DNA of 64,000 bases. Origin: Halobium salinum. GTDB taxonomy: Archaea; Halobacteriota; Halobacteria; Halobacteriales; Haloferacaceae. The notes below the pieces were generated by a model. It ran no database searches and was not told the DNA's origin. It saw nothing but the letters and a program-made list of their open reading frames with translations. Of this stretch, positions 43,224 through 51,531 are shown piece after piece; positions within the stretch are counted from its first letter, which is position 1; every line of letters starts with the position of its first letter. Location: the NCBI RefSeq assembly GCF_026586625.1, contig NZ_JAODIW010000006.1:1029061-1093060 (forward strand). The letters are read 5' to 3'. Both the position numbers and the translations under genes were made by a program.

Positions 43224-44474
43224 ATGAGTCACGACGACCTTCGCCACGCCGGGTTCAAGGAGCGAACCCGAGTGGCCGAGGCCCGCGAGGCGCTGCTCGA
43301 CGCAGTAGTCCCGCACGGCCGGACGGAACGGGTTGGCGTCGCCGACGCCGACGGACGGACCGTCGCCGAGCCCCTGACGGCGCCGAACCCCGTCCCGAAC
43401 TACGACCGGGCCGCGATGGACGGATACGCCGTCCGTGCCGCCGACACCTTCGGCGCGTCGGACCGGTCGCCCGAGATTCTGCGCGTCGCCCCCGAATCGG
43501 AGGCGGTCTCCCCGGGGAACGCCGTCCGTGTCCACACGGGAAGCGAACTCCCCGCCGGCGCCGACGCCGTGGTGATGGTCGAACACGTCGAGGCGGTCGG
43601 CGACCCCGCCTCCGAACTGGAGGTGTTCGACGCCGTCGCGGAGGGCGAGAACGTCGGCCCGACGGGGGAGGACGTAGCCGCCGGCGCGACGCTGTACGAG
43701 CCGGGCCACCGCCTTCGACCCTCCGACCTCGGCCTCCTGAAGTCGGTGGGACTGCGCGAGGTGCCCATCTTCGAGCGCCCGACCGTGGGCGTCGTGCCGA
43801 CCGGCGAGGAGCTCGTCCAGTCGGAGCCCGAACCGGGCGAAATCGTCGAGACCAACGGGCTCACCGTCTCCCGGCTCGTCGAACGCTGGGGCGGCGTGGC
43901 GACCTACCGCGACACCGTGACGGACGACCCCGAGGCCATCCGGGTCGCCATCGAGCGCGACCTGACGAAAGACGCCGTGGTGCTCACCGGCGGCTCCTCG
44001 GTCGGCGAGCGCGACTACACCCACGAAGTCGTCGACGACCTCGGCGAGGTGCTGGTTCACGGCGTCGCGCTCAAACCGGGCCACCCCGTCGCGCTCGGTG
44101 TCGTCGAGGACACCCCGGTGCTCGCCCTGCCGGGCTACCCCGTCGCCTGCATCGTCAACGCCGTCCAGTTCCTCCGACCCGCCCTGAAGGCCGTCGGCGG
44201 AATGCCCCGCGAGGCCCACCCGAGCGTCGAGGCTCGGTTGAGTCGGAAGGTGACGAGCGAACCCGGCACGCGGACGTTCGTCCGGGTCAGGCTCGACGAG
44301 ACGACCGACGAGGACGGGACCGTCGAGCGCGTGGCCGAGCCGACCCGCGTCTCCGGCTCCGGGGTCCTCTCCTCGGTCGCGCTCGCGGACGGTTGGGTCG
44401 TCGTCCCCGAGTCCGTCGAGGGGTACGCCGCGGGCGACACCGTCGCCGTCGAGAACTGGGAGTGGTCCGCGTGA
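43224..44474 (+). CDS. moeA: Molybdopterin molybdenumtransferase MoeA
   Basis: This 416-residue protein has the complete MoeA layout: PNPVPNYDRAAMDGYAVRA, then GSELPAGADAVVMVEHV, RPTVGVVPTGEEL and the MPT-binding VLTGGSSVGERDY. The end GLPGYPVACIVN-type segment and the C-terminal beta domain are also present. It inserts molybdate (or tungstate) into adenylated molybdopterin. The upstream frame is antisense to a lipoprotein gene, so the start is set at MSHDDLRHAG. A second MoeA follows 58 nt later. Confidence 0.93.
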   Translation: MSHDDLRHAGFKERTRVAEAREALLDAVVPHGRTERVGVADADGRTVAEPLTAPNPVPNYDRAAMDGYAVRAADTFGASDRSPEILRVAPESEAVSPGNAVRVHTGSELPAGADAVVMVEHVEAVGDPASELEVFDAVAEGENVGPTGEDVAAGATLYEPGHRLRPSDLGLLKSVGLREVPIFERPTVGVVPTGEELVQSEPEPGEIVETNGLTVSRLVERWGGVATYRDTVTDDPEAIRVAIERDLTKDAVVLTGGSSVGERDYTHEVVDDLGEVLVHGVALKPGHPVALGVVEDTPVLALPGYPVACIVNAVQFLRPALKAVGGMPREAHPSVEARLSRKVTSEPGTRTFVRVRLDETTDEDGTVERVAEPTRVSGSGVLSSVALADGWVVVPESVEGYAAGDTVAVENWEWSA

Positions 44475-44532
44475 GTTCACTCGGACGCTCCGCGCCCTCG
44501 GACGGCACGCGAGCCAGCGGGGGGTGGCTCGC

Positions 44533-46440
44533 GTGAGCGACCGCAAGGAGTTCCGCGACCTCGCGGAACCGGAGGCGGCCCACGACGCCATCGCGTCGCT
44601 CGACCTGACGCCCGAGGCCGAGACGGTCCCGCTATCGGACGCCCGCGGCCGGGTGCTCGCCGAGCGTGTCGACGCCGAACTCGACGTGCCGGGGTTCGAC
44701 CGGGCGAGCATGGACGGGTACGCCGTCCGCGCCCGCGACACCTTCGGCGCCGACGAGGCCGACCCGGTCGTCCTCGACCTCACCGGGGCGGTCCACGCCG
44801 GCGAGAGGCCGGGTCTCGCGGTCGAATCCGGCTCCTGCGTCGAGATATCGACCGGCGCCGTGATGCCCGAGGGAGCCGACGCCGTGGTGATGGTCGAACG
44901 GACCGACGAGCGCGACGAGGGGGAGAGAATCGCGTTCCGCACCTCGGTCGCGCCCGGCGACCACGTGATGCTCGCCGGCGCCGACATCGCCGCCGGCGGC
45001 CGGGCGCTCGGCCCCGGGACCCTCCTCACCCCTCGCGAAATCGGTCTCCTCTCCGCGCTCGGCGTCGACGAGGTGCCCGTTCGCGGCCGACCGACGGTCG
45101 GCATCGTCTCGACCGGCGACGAACTCGTCCGGCCCGGCGACGAACTCGACAGCGAGGCCGGCCAGATATACGACGTGAACTCCACGACGGTCGCCGCGGG
45201 CGTCGAGGAGGCCGGCGGCGAAGCCGTCCTCTACCCCCACGCCGGCGACGACTACGACGAGATGGAGCGCGTGCTCCGGGAGGCCGCCGCGGAGTGTGAC
45301 CTCGTGCTCTCCTCGGGTTCCACGTCGGCGAGCGCCGTCGACGTCATCTACCGCGTCGTCGAAGAGCGCGGCGAACTCCTGCTTCACGGCGTCGCCGTCA
45401 AGCCCGGGAAGCCGATGCTCGTCGGTCGCCTCGCCGACTCGGCGTACGTCGGCCTCCCCGGCTACCCCGTCTCGGCGCTCACCATCTTCCGGACGTTCGT
45501 CGCGCCGGCGATTCGGGAGGCGGCGGGGCTCCCCGAGCCCCGAACCGCCACCGTCGCGGGGCGGATGGCCGTCCGGGAGCGCTACGCGGAGGGGCGACTG
45601 CGCTACATGCCGGTGGGACTGCTCGAAGGCGACTCCGACGGCGACGGGGACGAAGCGCCGCTGGTCTACCCCGTCGACAAGGGGAGCGGGGCGACGACGA
45701 GCCTCGTCGAGGCCGACGGGGTCGTCGCCGTCCACCCCGACACAGAGTACCTCGCCGAGGGCGAGCGGGTCGAGGTCCAACTGTTCTCGCCGGACGTGCG
45801 CCCGCCGACCCTCCTCGGCGTCGGCGAGGACGACCCGGTCCTCAACCGCCTGCTCGACCGCCTGGACCGCCCGCGCTACCTCGCCGTCGGGAGCCGCGAG
45901 GGACTCCGCCGGCTGCGTGGCGGCGTTCCCGACGTGGCCGTCGTCGCCGGCGAGCGAGAGCGCGACGTCGACGGCGTCGACCTCGGCGGGTGGCGCCGCG
46001 AGTGGGGGCTCGTCGTCCCCGCGGGCAACCCCGAGTCGGTGTCGGGGCTCGCAGACCTCGTCGACCGCGACCTCCGGTTCGTCAACCGGGACACGAACTC
46101 CGGGCTCCGAACCGACCTCTCGAACGCCCTCGCCGCCCTCGCCGAGGAGCGTGGGTCGACGCGTCACGACCTCGTCGACGCAATCGACGGGTTCGACCTC
46201 GCGGCGAAGGCTTACGAGAGCCCCGCACGGAAGGTGCTCGCCGGGAAGGCCGACGCCGGCCTGGGCCTCCGAGCGACGGCCGAGAGCCTCGGACTCTCGT
46301 TCGTCCCCCTCGGGGACCAGCCCGTGACCGTCCTCGCGAACCCCGCCCGAACCGACAAGTCGAGCGTCGCCGCGCTGGAGCGGGAACTGGAGCACGTAGC
46401 CGAGCACATCGACGGGCTCACCGGGACGACCGACCGCTGA
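44533..46440 (+). CDS. moeA: MoeA fused to a periplasmic-binding-protein-like (PBP/LysR-type) domain
   Basis: In this 635-residue protein, residues 1-400 are MoeA (PGFDRASMDGYAVRA, GAVMPEGADAVVMVE, RPTVGIVSTGDELV, VLSSGSTSASAVD). Residues ~425-635 form a PBP-like domain (LAVGSREGLRRL, RFVNRDTNSGLRT, GKADAGLGLRATAESLGL) related to molybdate-binding or LysR effector domains. It may sense or deliver molybdate or tungstate. The GTG start has a G-rich Shine-Dalgarno-like stretch 7-12 nt upstream; another GTG lies 9 nt earlier. Confidence 0.9.
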   Translation: MSDRKEFRDLAEPEAAHDAIASLDLTPEAETVPLSDARGRVLAERVDAELDVPGFDRASMDGYAVRARDTFGADEADPVVLDLTGAVHAGERPGLAVESGSCVEISTGAVMPEGADAVVMVERTDERDEGERIAFRTSVAPGDHVMLAGADIAAGGRALGPGTLLTPREIGLLSALGVDEVPVRGRPTVGIVSTGDELVRPGDELDSEAGQIYDVNSTTVAAGVEEAGGEAVLYPHAGDDYDEMERVLREAAAECDLVLSSGSTSASAVDVIYRVVEERGELLLHGVAVKPGKPMLVGRLADSAYVGLPGYPVSALTIFRTFVAPAIREAAGLPEPRTATVAGRMAVRERYAEGRLRYMPVGLLEGDSDGDGDEAPLVYPVDKGSGATTSLVEADGVVAVHPDTEYLAEGERVEVQLFSPDVRPPTLLGVGEDDPVLNRLLDRLDRPRYLAVGSREGLRRLRGGVPDVAVVAGERERDVDGVDLGGWRREWGLVVPAGNPESVSGLADLVDRDLRFVNRDTNSGLRTDLSNALAALAEERGSTRHDLVDAIDGFDLAAKAYESPARKVLAGKADAGLGLRATAESLGLSFVPLGDQPVTVLANPARTDKSSVAALERELEHVAEHIDGLTGTTDR

Positions 46441-46497
46441 GACGGCTGGTGAGATTTTTACACCAGACTTTATATCGCCCCCGGCGAGACCGTACCC

Positions 46498-47301
46498 ATG
46501 GACCGGCAGTTGAGCGTTCTCCACGTCGACGACGACCCATCCTTCCTCCGGCTCACCGGTCGCCGCATCGACGCGGAGGAGTACCGTACCCGGTTCGTGA
46601 CGGCTACGACCGCCGAAGAGGCGTTCTCGCTCCTCGACGGCGGGCGGTTCGACTGCGTCGTCAGCGACTCGATTCGGACGAGCGACGGGGAGTCGTTCGT
46701 CGTCGCGCTCCGCCGACAGTATCCGGACCTCCCGGTCGTCCTCTTCACCGGAGCCGAGTGGGACCGCGTCGCCGACGACGCGCAGCGAGCCGGCGTGACG
46801 GCGTACGTCCAGAAGAGCGGCGAGACGTCGGTCGAGACCCTCGAGCAGGAGTTGGCGGCGGTCGCGACCGACGTGAGCGACCGTCGGACGTCGACCGACG
46901 ACCCGGGCGAGGCGGCAGGACCGACTGAGGCCGGAGAGCCACACGAGACGGGAGAGCTGGCCGGGACCGGCGAGGTGAGAGGTGCGGCCGACCCGGTCGT
47001 GGCCGGTGCGCTCGGCGACGACTGGGTGGTGGTCGCGACGCACGACTGGGACGCGGATGCGGAGCTCGTCGTCACCGTCGTCGACGCCGTCGACGGGATT
47101 CTCGGGTCGGACGACGGTCGAACGACCCTCTACGACGTGGTCAACGGCGAAGCGCTCGAGGACCTGCTCCGCCACCGACGGGGCGACGACGGGACGACCG
47201 TCGTCCGGTTCCCCTACCGCGGCCTCGACCTCGCCGTCACGAGCGCGGGCGCGGTCGCAGTCAGACGGACACCGGCGGTCGACGTCTTCGACGACCGGTA
47301 G
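46498..47301 (+). CDS. Response regulator with HalOD1 output domain
   Basis: This 267-residue protein starts with a receiver domain (VLHVDDDPSFL, phospho-acceptor Asp57 in CVVSDSIRTSDG, Thr in VLFTGAEW, Lys in AYVQKSG). A Gly/Thr/Glu linker of about 50 residues follows, then a HalOD1 domain (GRTTLYDVVNGEALEDLL...VRFPYRGLDLAV). HalOD1 is a haloarchaeal output domain of unknown target. No histidine kinase is adjacent, so it is an orphan regulator. A TTTATATC box 27 nt upstream gives a clear leaderless start. Confidence 0.88.
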   Translation: MDRQLSVLHVDDDPSFLRLTGRRIDAEEYRTRFVTATTAEEAFSLLDGGRFDCVVSDSIRTSDGESFVVALRRQYPDLPVVLFTGAEWDRVADDAQRAGVTAYVQKSGETSVETLEQELAAVATDVSDRRTSTDDPGEAAGPTEAGEPHETGELAGTGEVRGAADPVVAGALGDDWVVVATHDWDADAELVVTVVDAVDGILGSDDGRTTLYDVVNGEALEDLLRHRRGDDGTTVVRFPYRGLDLAVTSAGAVAVRRTPAVDVFDDR

Positions 47302-47324
47302 GTGACCGGCGGTCGACGGACCGT

Positions 47325-48077
47325 TCAGGACGAGCTAGCGGACGCGTCGAGCAGTTCGTCGAGCGACGAGACGCGGCGGTCGCCGAGCACACACCAGCCA
47401 CGCCGGTCGGCGCCGTGGCGCTCGACGTGGACCCCGTCGAGCCCGGCGTTCCAGGCCGCTCCGATGTCGTTCGGGCCGTCGCCGACGAGCACCCCACGGT
47501 GGTCCGGGACGGTTCCGGTGGCGTCCCCGGTCCCGACGTCGCTTCCGCCGTCGCTCCTGACGGCGTCCGTCCCCGAGCCGCCCTCGGCGGTCCCCGAGTC
47601 GGCGACCCCGAGTTCGGCCATGGCGTGACGGACGGGCGCCGGGTCCGGTTTCCAGCCCACCTCGTCGGTACAGCAGACGACCGCGTCGAAGCGCTCCGCG
47701 AGGCCGAGCCTGTCGAGCACCGGCTCCGCGAGGAAGCGCTGGCAGTGGGTCACCACGCCCATCGGCACGTCGCGGTCCTCGAGCGCGTCGAGCAGGCGTT
47801 CGGCGTCGTCGTGGAGGTACGTCGCCCGCGCGCGGCGCTGGGGGTCCTCCTCGGCGTGGAACGCCGGCCAGAACGCCTCGGGGTCGAACCCCCACTCGCG
47901 AAGGAGCGGGTTCCGCGCCCCGGAGAGCCCGTGCCAGAGTAGCTCCGCCTCACGGTCGGTGAACTCGTGGTTCAACCGGTCGCCCACCCGGTCGTACACG
48001 TCCCGGGTGTACGCCCAGTCCGCGTCGACCAGCGTCCCGTCGAGGTCGAACAGCCAGAACTCGTAGTCCTCCACCAT
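47325..48077 (-). CDS. HAD-superfamily phosphatase (Gph-like)
   Basis: This 250-residue protein has motif I FDLDGTLVD near the start, motif II VVTHC, motif III Lys in VGWKPDP and motif IV VGDGPNDIGAA. The helical cap after motif I groups it with phosphoglycolate phosphatase-like enzymes. A Gly/Asp/Ser-rich insertion of about 30 residues precedes motif IV. The substrate is not evident. The start at MVEDYEFW is preferred over a long Arg-rich upstream extension. Confidence 0.85.
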   Translation of the reverse strand: MVEDYEFWLFDLDGTLVDADWAYTRDVYDRVGDRLNHEFTDREAELLWHGLSGARNPLLREWGFDPEAFWPAFHAEEDPQRRARATYLHDDAERLLDALEDRDVPMGVVTHCQRFLAEPVLDRLGLAERFDAVVCCTDEVGWKPDPAPVRHAMAELGVADSGTAEGGSGTDAVRSDGGSDVGTGDATGTVPDHRGVLVGDGPNDIGAAWNAGLDGVHVERHGADRRGWCVLGDRRVSSLDELLDASASSS

Positions 48078-48202
48078 CGTTCGGATTTCGTGAGTAGGAG
48101 CCGGGTGGTAAAGTCGGTTTCGAGCCCGTGTCACTCCCACACACGACCCGGTCGGCGTCCTGTCGACGGACCGCACGGTTCCCCGACGGTATCTAACGGC
48201 CT

Positions 48203-48430
48203 TCATCCCCCAACGCGACGAATCAAGCCGTTGTACGTCGCAGAGAGCAGCACCTCGTCGGCGACTCCTACCTCTGACTCGTCCGGGAACTCCCGGACGG
48301 TCTCCGAACGAGGGACGACCGAACCGACCGCCGGTCCGACACCGGTTGCCCGGCCCGTGTCGCCGCCGCGGTCCGGTCCGGACTCACGATTCGTGTTCTG
48401 CAGTTCGAGCCGTTGCCCCTGCCGACTCAC
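48203..48430 (-). CDS. 75-residue protein translationally coupled to lwrS
   Basis: The GTG start overlaps the LWR-salt protein stop in a GTGA, the arrangement used by several true gene pairs in this window. The first 45 residues are polar and low in structure. The end DEVLLSATYNGLIRRVGG looks like a folded or interacting segment. No homologue recognised. The overlap and position argue for a real small gene; the composition (Arg/Gly-rich) leaves doubt. Confidence 0.45.
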   Translation of the reverse strand: MSRQGQRLELQNTNRESGPDRGGDTGRATGVGPAVGSVVPRSETVREFPDESEVGVADEVLLSATYNGLIRRVGG

Positions 48431-48825
48431 TCGCCCCGGTCGCTCTCGCGCACCCGAATCGAACTGCCGAGGTACTTCGAGAGGGTCTCGTCGACGGTCG
48501 TCGCGTTGAAGCTGTTCGTCCCGTCGGTTCCCTCGATATCGTCCTCGATGGCACGCTTCAGCGCCGAGAGGTACTCGGGGTCGGTCTCGAGTTCGCTGAA
48601 CCGCACCGAGGAGACGGGAACCGAGAGCAGCGACTCCGCCTCGTCACGGAGGTGGCGCTCGTCGCCCGCCTCGCCGCGCCAGAGGTTGTCACGGAAGAAC
48701 AGCCAGCCGTCCTCGCCCGGCGGGTCGGCGGGTATCCGAAGCACGGTCTCGAACTCGTTCGGGTCGACGCGGGCCCCCTCGGGGTCGAGGCGGAAGCGGA
48801 CGCGAAAGACGTAGGCGGCGTTCAT
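48427..48825 (-). CDS. lwrS: LWR-salt protein
   Basis: This 132-residue haloarchaeal protein has the hallmark DNLWRGEAGD segment (about residues 47-56) that names the family. It has strands AAYVFRVRFRLDPEG and FETVLRIPADPPGEDGWLFF before it, and an acidic helical C-terminus. The biochemical function is unknown. It follows the pterin dehydratase gene by 17 nt and is coupled to a small gene by a GTGA overlap, so these three form an operon. Confidence 0.8.
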   Translation of the reverse strand: MNAAYVFRVRFRLDPEGARVDPNEFETVLRIPADPPGEDGWLFFRDNLWRGEAGDERHLRDEAESLLSVPVSSVRFSELETDPEYLSALKRAIEDDIEGTDGTNSFNATTVDETLSKYLGSSIRVRESDRGE

Positions 48826-48842
48826 TCGTCCTCTCCGGCGGC

Positions 48843-49118
48843 TCAGAACTCGTCGTCGAACAGCCCGGCGAGGCGGATGTCCTTCTCGGTGATGCCGCCC
48901 TCCTCGTGGCTGGTGAGGCGGACCTCGACCTCCTCGTACCGGATGGTGATGGTCGGGTGGTGGAACTCCTCCTCCGCGACCTCACCGACGCTCTGAGCGA
49001 AGGAGACGCCCTTGAGGTAGTCGTCGAACTCGTAGACGCGGACGATCTCGTCGTCCTCCCGTTCCCAGCCTTCGGGCACGCGGTTGTCGACCTCGTCGGC
49101 GTCGAGTACTTCGGCCAT
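48843..49118 (-). CDS. 4a-hydroxytetrahydrobiopterin dehydratase (pterin carbinolamine dehydratase)
   Basis: This 91-residue protein has the PCD signature: EEEFHHPTITIRYEEVEVRLTSHEEGGIT, with His53, His54 and His71 forming the active site. It dehydrates the 4a-carbinolamine form of pterins. No aromatic amino acid hydroxylase is nearby, so in this organism it may instead serve folate- or molybdopterin-related pterins. An ACCATTAACC box about 28 nt upstream marks a leaderless promoter. It heads the lwrS operon. Confidence 0.93.
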   Translation of the reverse strand: MAEVLDADEVDNRVPEGWEREDDEIVRVYEFDDYLKGVSFAQSVGEVAEEEFHHPTITIRYEEVEVRLTSHEEGGITEKDIRLAGLFDDEF

Positions 49119-49203
49119 GGCCGCACTGTCGACCGGTGGGCGGTTAATGGTTTGCCCGTGGACGGTGGGAGAAAGTGCTAGAACGTGCTCGTCGAGGGGA
49201 GAA

Positions 49204-50526
49204 TCAGTCGTCTGCGAACCCTTCGACGACGCTCTCGGGGATGTCCGCGTCCTCGGGCACCGCCGACGGGGCGAACTCGGGCGCGCGGTCGAACTCGGGG
49301 TCGAACAGCTTCATCGCGGTGTGGATGGTCGACCAGTCGTCCTCGGCGGCGGCGTCCCGGAGGCTCTTCGTCGGCGCCGCGAGCAGTTGACCGACCAGCG
49401 AGTCGGCGAGGGCGGCGACCGTCTCGCGCTGTTCGTCGGTGAGCTCGCCCTGCGATTCGAGCTTGTTCAGTGCCGTCTCCAGCTCGCGGCTCTTGACGCG
49501 CTCTGCACCCTCGTACATGGCGCTGACGGCCTCGTCGGCGCGCTTGCGCTTGAACGAGTCCAGCAGGCGGTCGAGCTCGTCGTCGATGAGCGCCTCCACC
49601 TCGCGGGCGGCCGCCTCGCGGTGGGCCTTCGTCTCGTCGGTGACGGCTTCGAGGGCGTCGATGTCGTGCACGACCACGTCGTCGACCGCCTCCACGCCGG
49701 GCGCCACGTCGCGGGGCTGGGCGATGTCGACGACGACGGTCCGGCCGGCGGCTTCGAGCGCCGACCGGTCGAGGACGTACTCGGGGGCCCCGGTCGCCGT
49801 GATGACGACGTCCGCCTCCGTGGCGGCGGCGGGGGCCGCGTCGAGGCCGACGGCTCGGGCCTCGGTCGCTAACTCCTCGGCGACGTGCTCGGCGTGGGGG
49901 ACGGTGCGGTTGGCGACGAGCACGGTGCCGACGCCGGCGGCGGTCAGCGACCGGGCCGCGAGCGTCCCCATCTCGCCGGCGCCGACGACGAGCGCGGTCA
50001 CGCCGTCGAGGTCGGTCTCCCGGGCGGCCAGTTCGACGGCGGCGCTCGCCAGCGAGACGACCCCTTCGTTGATGGCGGTCTCGGTGCGGGCGCGCTCGCC
50101 GACGTGGACGGCCTTGGTGAGGGCGTCCTCGAGCGTCGGGCCGAGGCCGCCGACGGCGCCGGCCTCCGCCATCGCCGTCTTCACTTGGCCGATTATCTGG
50201 TCCTCGCCGACGACGAGCGACTCCAGCCCGCAGGCGACACGCATCAGGTGGCGGATGGACTCCTCGTGACCGAAGCGCTCGACGGCGTCCTCGCGGGCCA
50301 GAGGGACGAAATCCTCGAGCGCCGCACGGCCGGCGGGGGCGTCGTCGCTCACGACGTACGCCTCGACGCGGTTGCACGTGACGAGGACGAACGCCTCCGA
50401 GACGCCGTCGCGTCCCAAGAGGTCCGAGACGGCCGTCCGTTCGTCGGTCGGCGCCACGGCCTCGATTTCGTCGACGCCCGCGCGCCGGTGCGAGACGCTG
50501 ACGCTCGAGATGACTCCGGCGGTCAC
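49204..50526 (-). CDS. hemA: Glutamyl-tRNA reductase HemA
   Basis: This 440-residue enzyme makes glutamate-1-semialdehyde from glutamyl-tRNA, the first committed step of tetrapyrroles. The catalytic Cys51 lies in FVLVTCNRVEAYV. Other landmarks are LESLVVGEDQIIGQVK, the NADPH fold LVVGAGEMGTLAARSL and the C-terminal dimerisation helix. The GTG start overlaps the stop of the precorrin-2 dehydrogenase gene (GTGA), so the two are translated together. The tail is acidic. Confidence 0.96.
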   Translation of the reverse strand: MTAGVISSVSVSHRRAGVDEIEAVAPTDERTAVSDLLGRDGVSEAFVLVTCNRVEAYVVSDDAPAGRAALEDFVPLAREDAVERFGHEESIRHLMRVACGLESLVVGEDQIIGQVKTAMAEAGAVGGLGPTLEDALTKAVHVGERARTETAINEGVVSLASAAVELAARETDLDGVTALVVGAGEMGTLAARSLTAAGVGTVLVANRTVPHAEHVAEELATEARAVGLDAAPAAATEADVVITATGAPEYVLDRSALEAAGRTVVVDIAQPRDVAPGVEAVDDVVVHDIDALEAVTDETKAHREAAAREVEALIDDELDRLLDSFKRKRADEAVSAMYEGAERVKSRELETALNKLESQGELTDEQRETVAALADSLVGQLLAAPTKSLRDAAAEDDWSTIHTAMKLFDPEFDRAPEFAPSAVPEDADIPESVVEGFADD

Positions 50527-51248
50527 CGTGACGGGTCACCCCCGCTGTTCCCCACATCTTCGGCGTCGAGTTCGTCGAGTTCGTTCCGTATCACGCGCGC
50601 TGCCTCTTGCCCCGCCTTGGAATCCCCCGTACGTAAAGCCTTCCAAACAGTATCGCTCCGAACCACCGCTCTGACGGCCGTTCGCCGTCGCTCCGGGGCG
50701 ATTCCGCGAGCCTTCAGGTCGGCCCGTACCTCGGCGCTCAGCGTCGCCATCGCCCCGGCGCCGGCTAGTTCGTCCTCGAGACGCTCGCGCAGGTGTTTCG
50801 AGAGCGCGGGACTCCCCCCGCCGGTCGATATCGCCACCGTCACGGGGTCGTCGCGGACCGTCGCCGGGACGACGACGCTCCCGGCCTCCCGACCTCCGGA
50901 CTGGTCGGTCCGATTGACGAGCGCACCCGCCTCGCGGGCCGCCCGTTCGACCGCGGCGTTCAACTCGCCGTCGTCGGTGGCGGCGACGACGAGGACCGGC
51001 TCCGCCCGCCGGACCCACTCGCCGACGGAATCGGGCGTCGGCGCCGCTCGCACGAGGTCGACGCCGGCACCCTCGCCCTCCACGTCGTCGCCCCACGACT
51101 CGGCGTCGTCGAACCGCGCGTCGAACGCGGGGCTGACGACGACCACGCGCGCTTCCCGGGCGAACCGCCGGGCCTTCCGTGCCCCAACGGAGCCGCCGCC
51201 GACGACGAGCACGGTCTCACCCGCGAAGTCGTGGAACAGGGGTATCAT
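50523..51248 (-). CDS. Precorrin-2 dehydrogenase / sirohydrochlorin ferrochelatase-type protein
   Basis: This 241-residue protein resembles the N-terminal part of CysG and yeast Met8: PLFHDFAGETVLVVGGGSVGARKA (NAD-binding), DDGELNAAVERAAREAGALVN and TISTGGGSPALSKHLRE-type segments. It oxidises precorrin-2 to sirohydrochlorin and may also chelate iron. The start is set at MIPLFHDF. No TATA box is visible just upstream, so it may be read from the ahbAB side through the structured element at 51350-51473. Confidence 0.88.
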   Translation of the reverse strand: MIPLFHDFAGETVLVVGGGSVGARKARRFAREARVVVVSPAFDARFDDAESWGDDVEGEGAGVDLVRAAPTPDSVGEWVRRAEPVLVVAATDDGELNAAVERAAREAGALVNRTDQSGGREAGSVVVPATVRDDPVTVAISTGGGSPALSKHLRERLEDELAGAGAMATLSAEVRADLKARGIAPERRRTAVRAVVRSDTVWKALRTGDSKAGQEAARVIRNELDELDAEDVGNSGGDPSR

Positions 51249-51349
51249 CGGCGACGACCCCCGCGGTGGGTGACGGTGCGAGCGCCGCAGTCGGCGTCGA
51301 CTCGGGCCTGACAGCCGGCGACGACGCGAGCCGCCACACCCGTGGTCGG

Positions 51350-51473
51350 GTGGGGTTTCGAAAGGGGCCCGGCTCTCGGGGAAGGCGGCCGACACAGGCA
51401 CCGCAGGGAGCGAGCAACGCGAGCGACTGAGGAGCACGGCGAGGCCCCCGACCCGAGAGCCGGGGGGCTTTCG
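51350..51473. ncRNA. Candidate structured RNA element, copy A
   Basis: Closing arms CGAAAG (51359-51364) and CTTTCG (51468-51473) pair. A GGG/GGG internal loop follows, then a 13-bp perfect helix CCCGGCTCTCGGG (51368-51380) with CCCGAGAGCCGGG (51452-51464). The inner ~70 nt contain GCACCG and AGGGAGCGAGCAAC. GTGGGGTTT precedes the helix. The same plan occurs at 63405-63530 with different but compensating helix bases. It sits in the 283-nt gap between ahbAB and the precorrin-2 dehydrogenase gene. Which strand is transcribed is not known. Confidence 0.55.
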
Positions 51474-51531
51474 CGTGCATCACGGCTTCGGTGAATGGCC
51501 CGATGACGATTCCTGCTCATCCCGAAACGAT

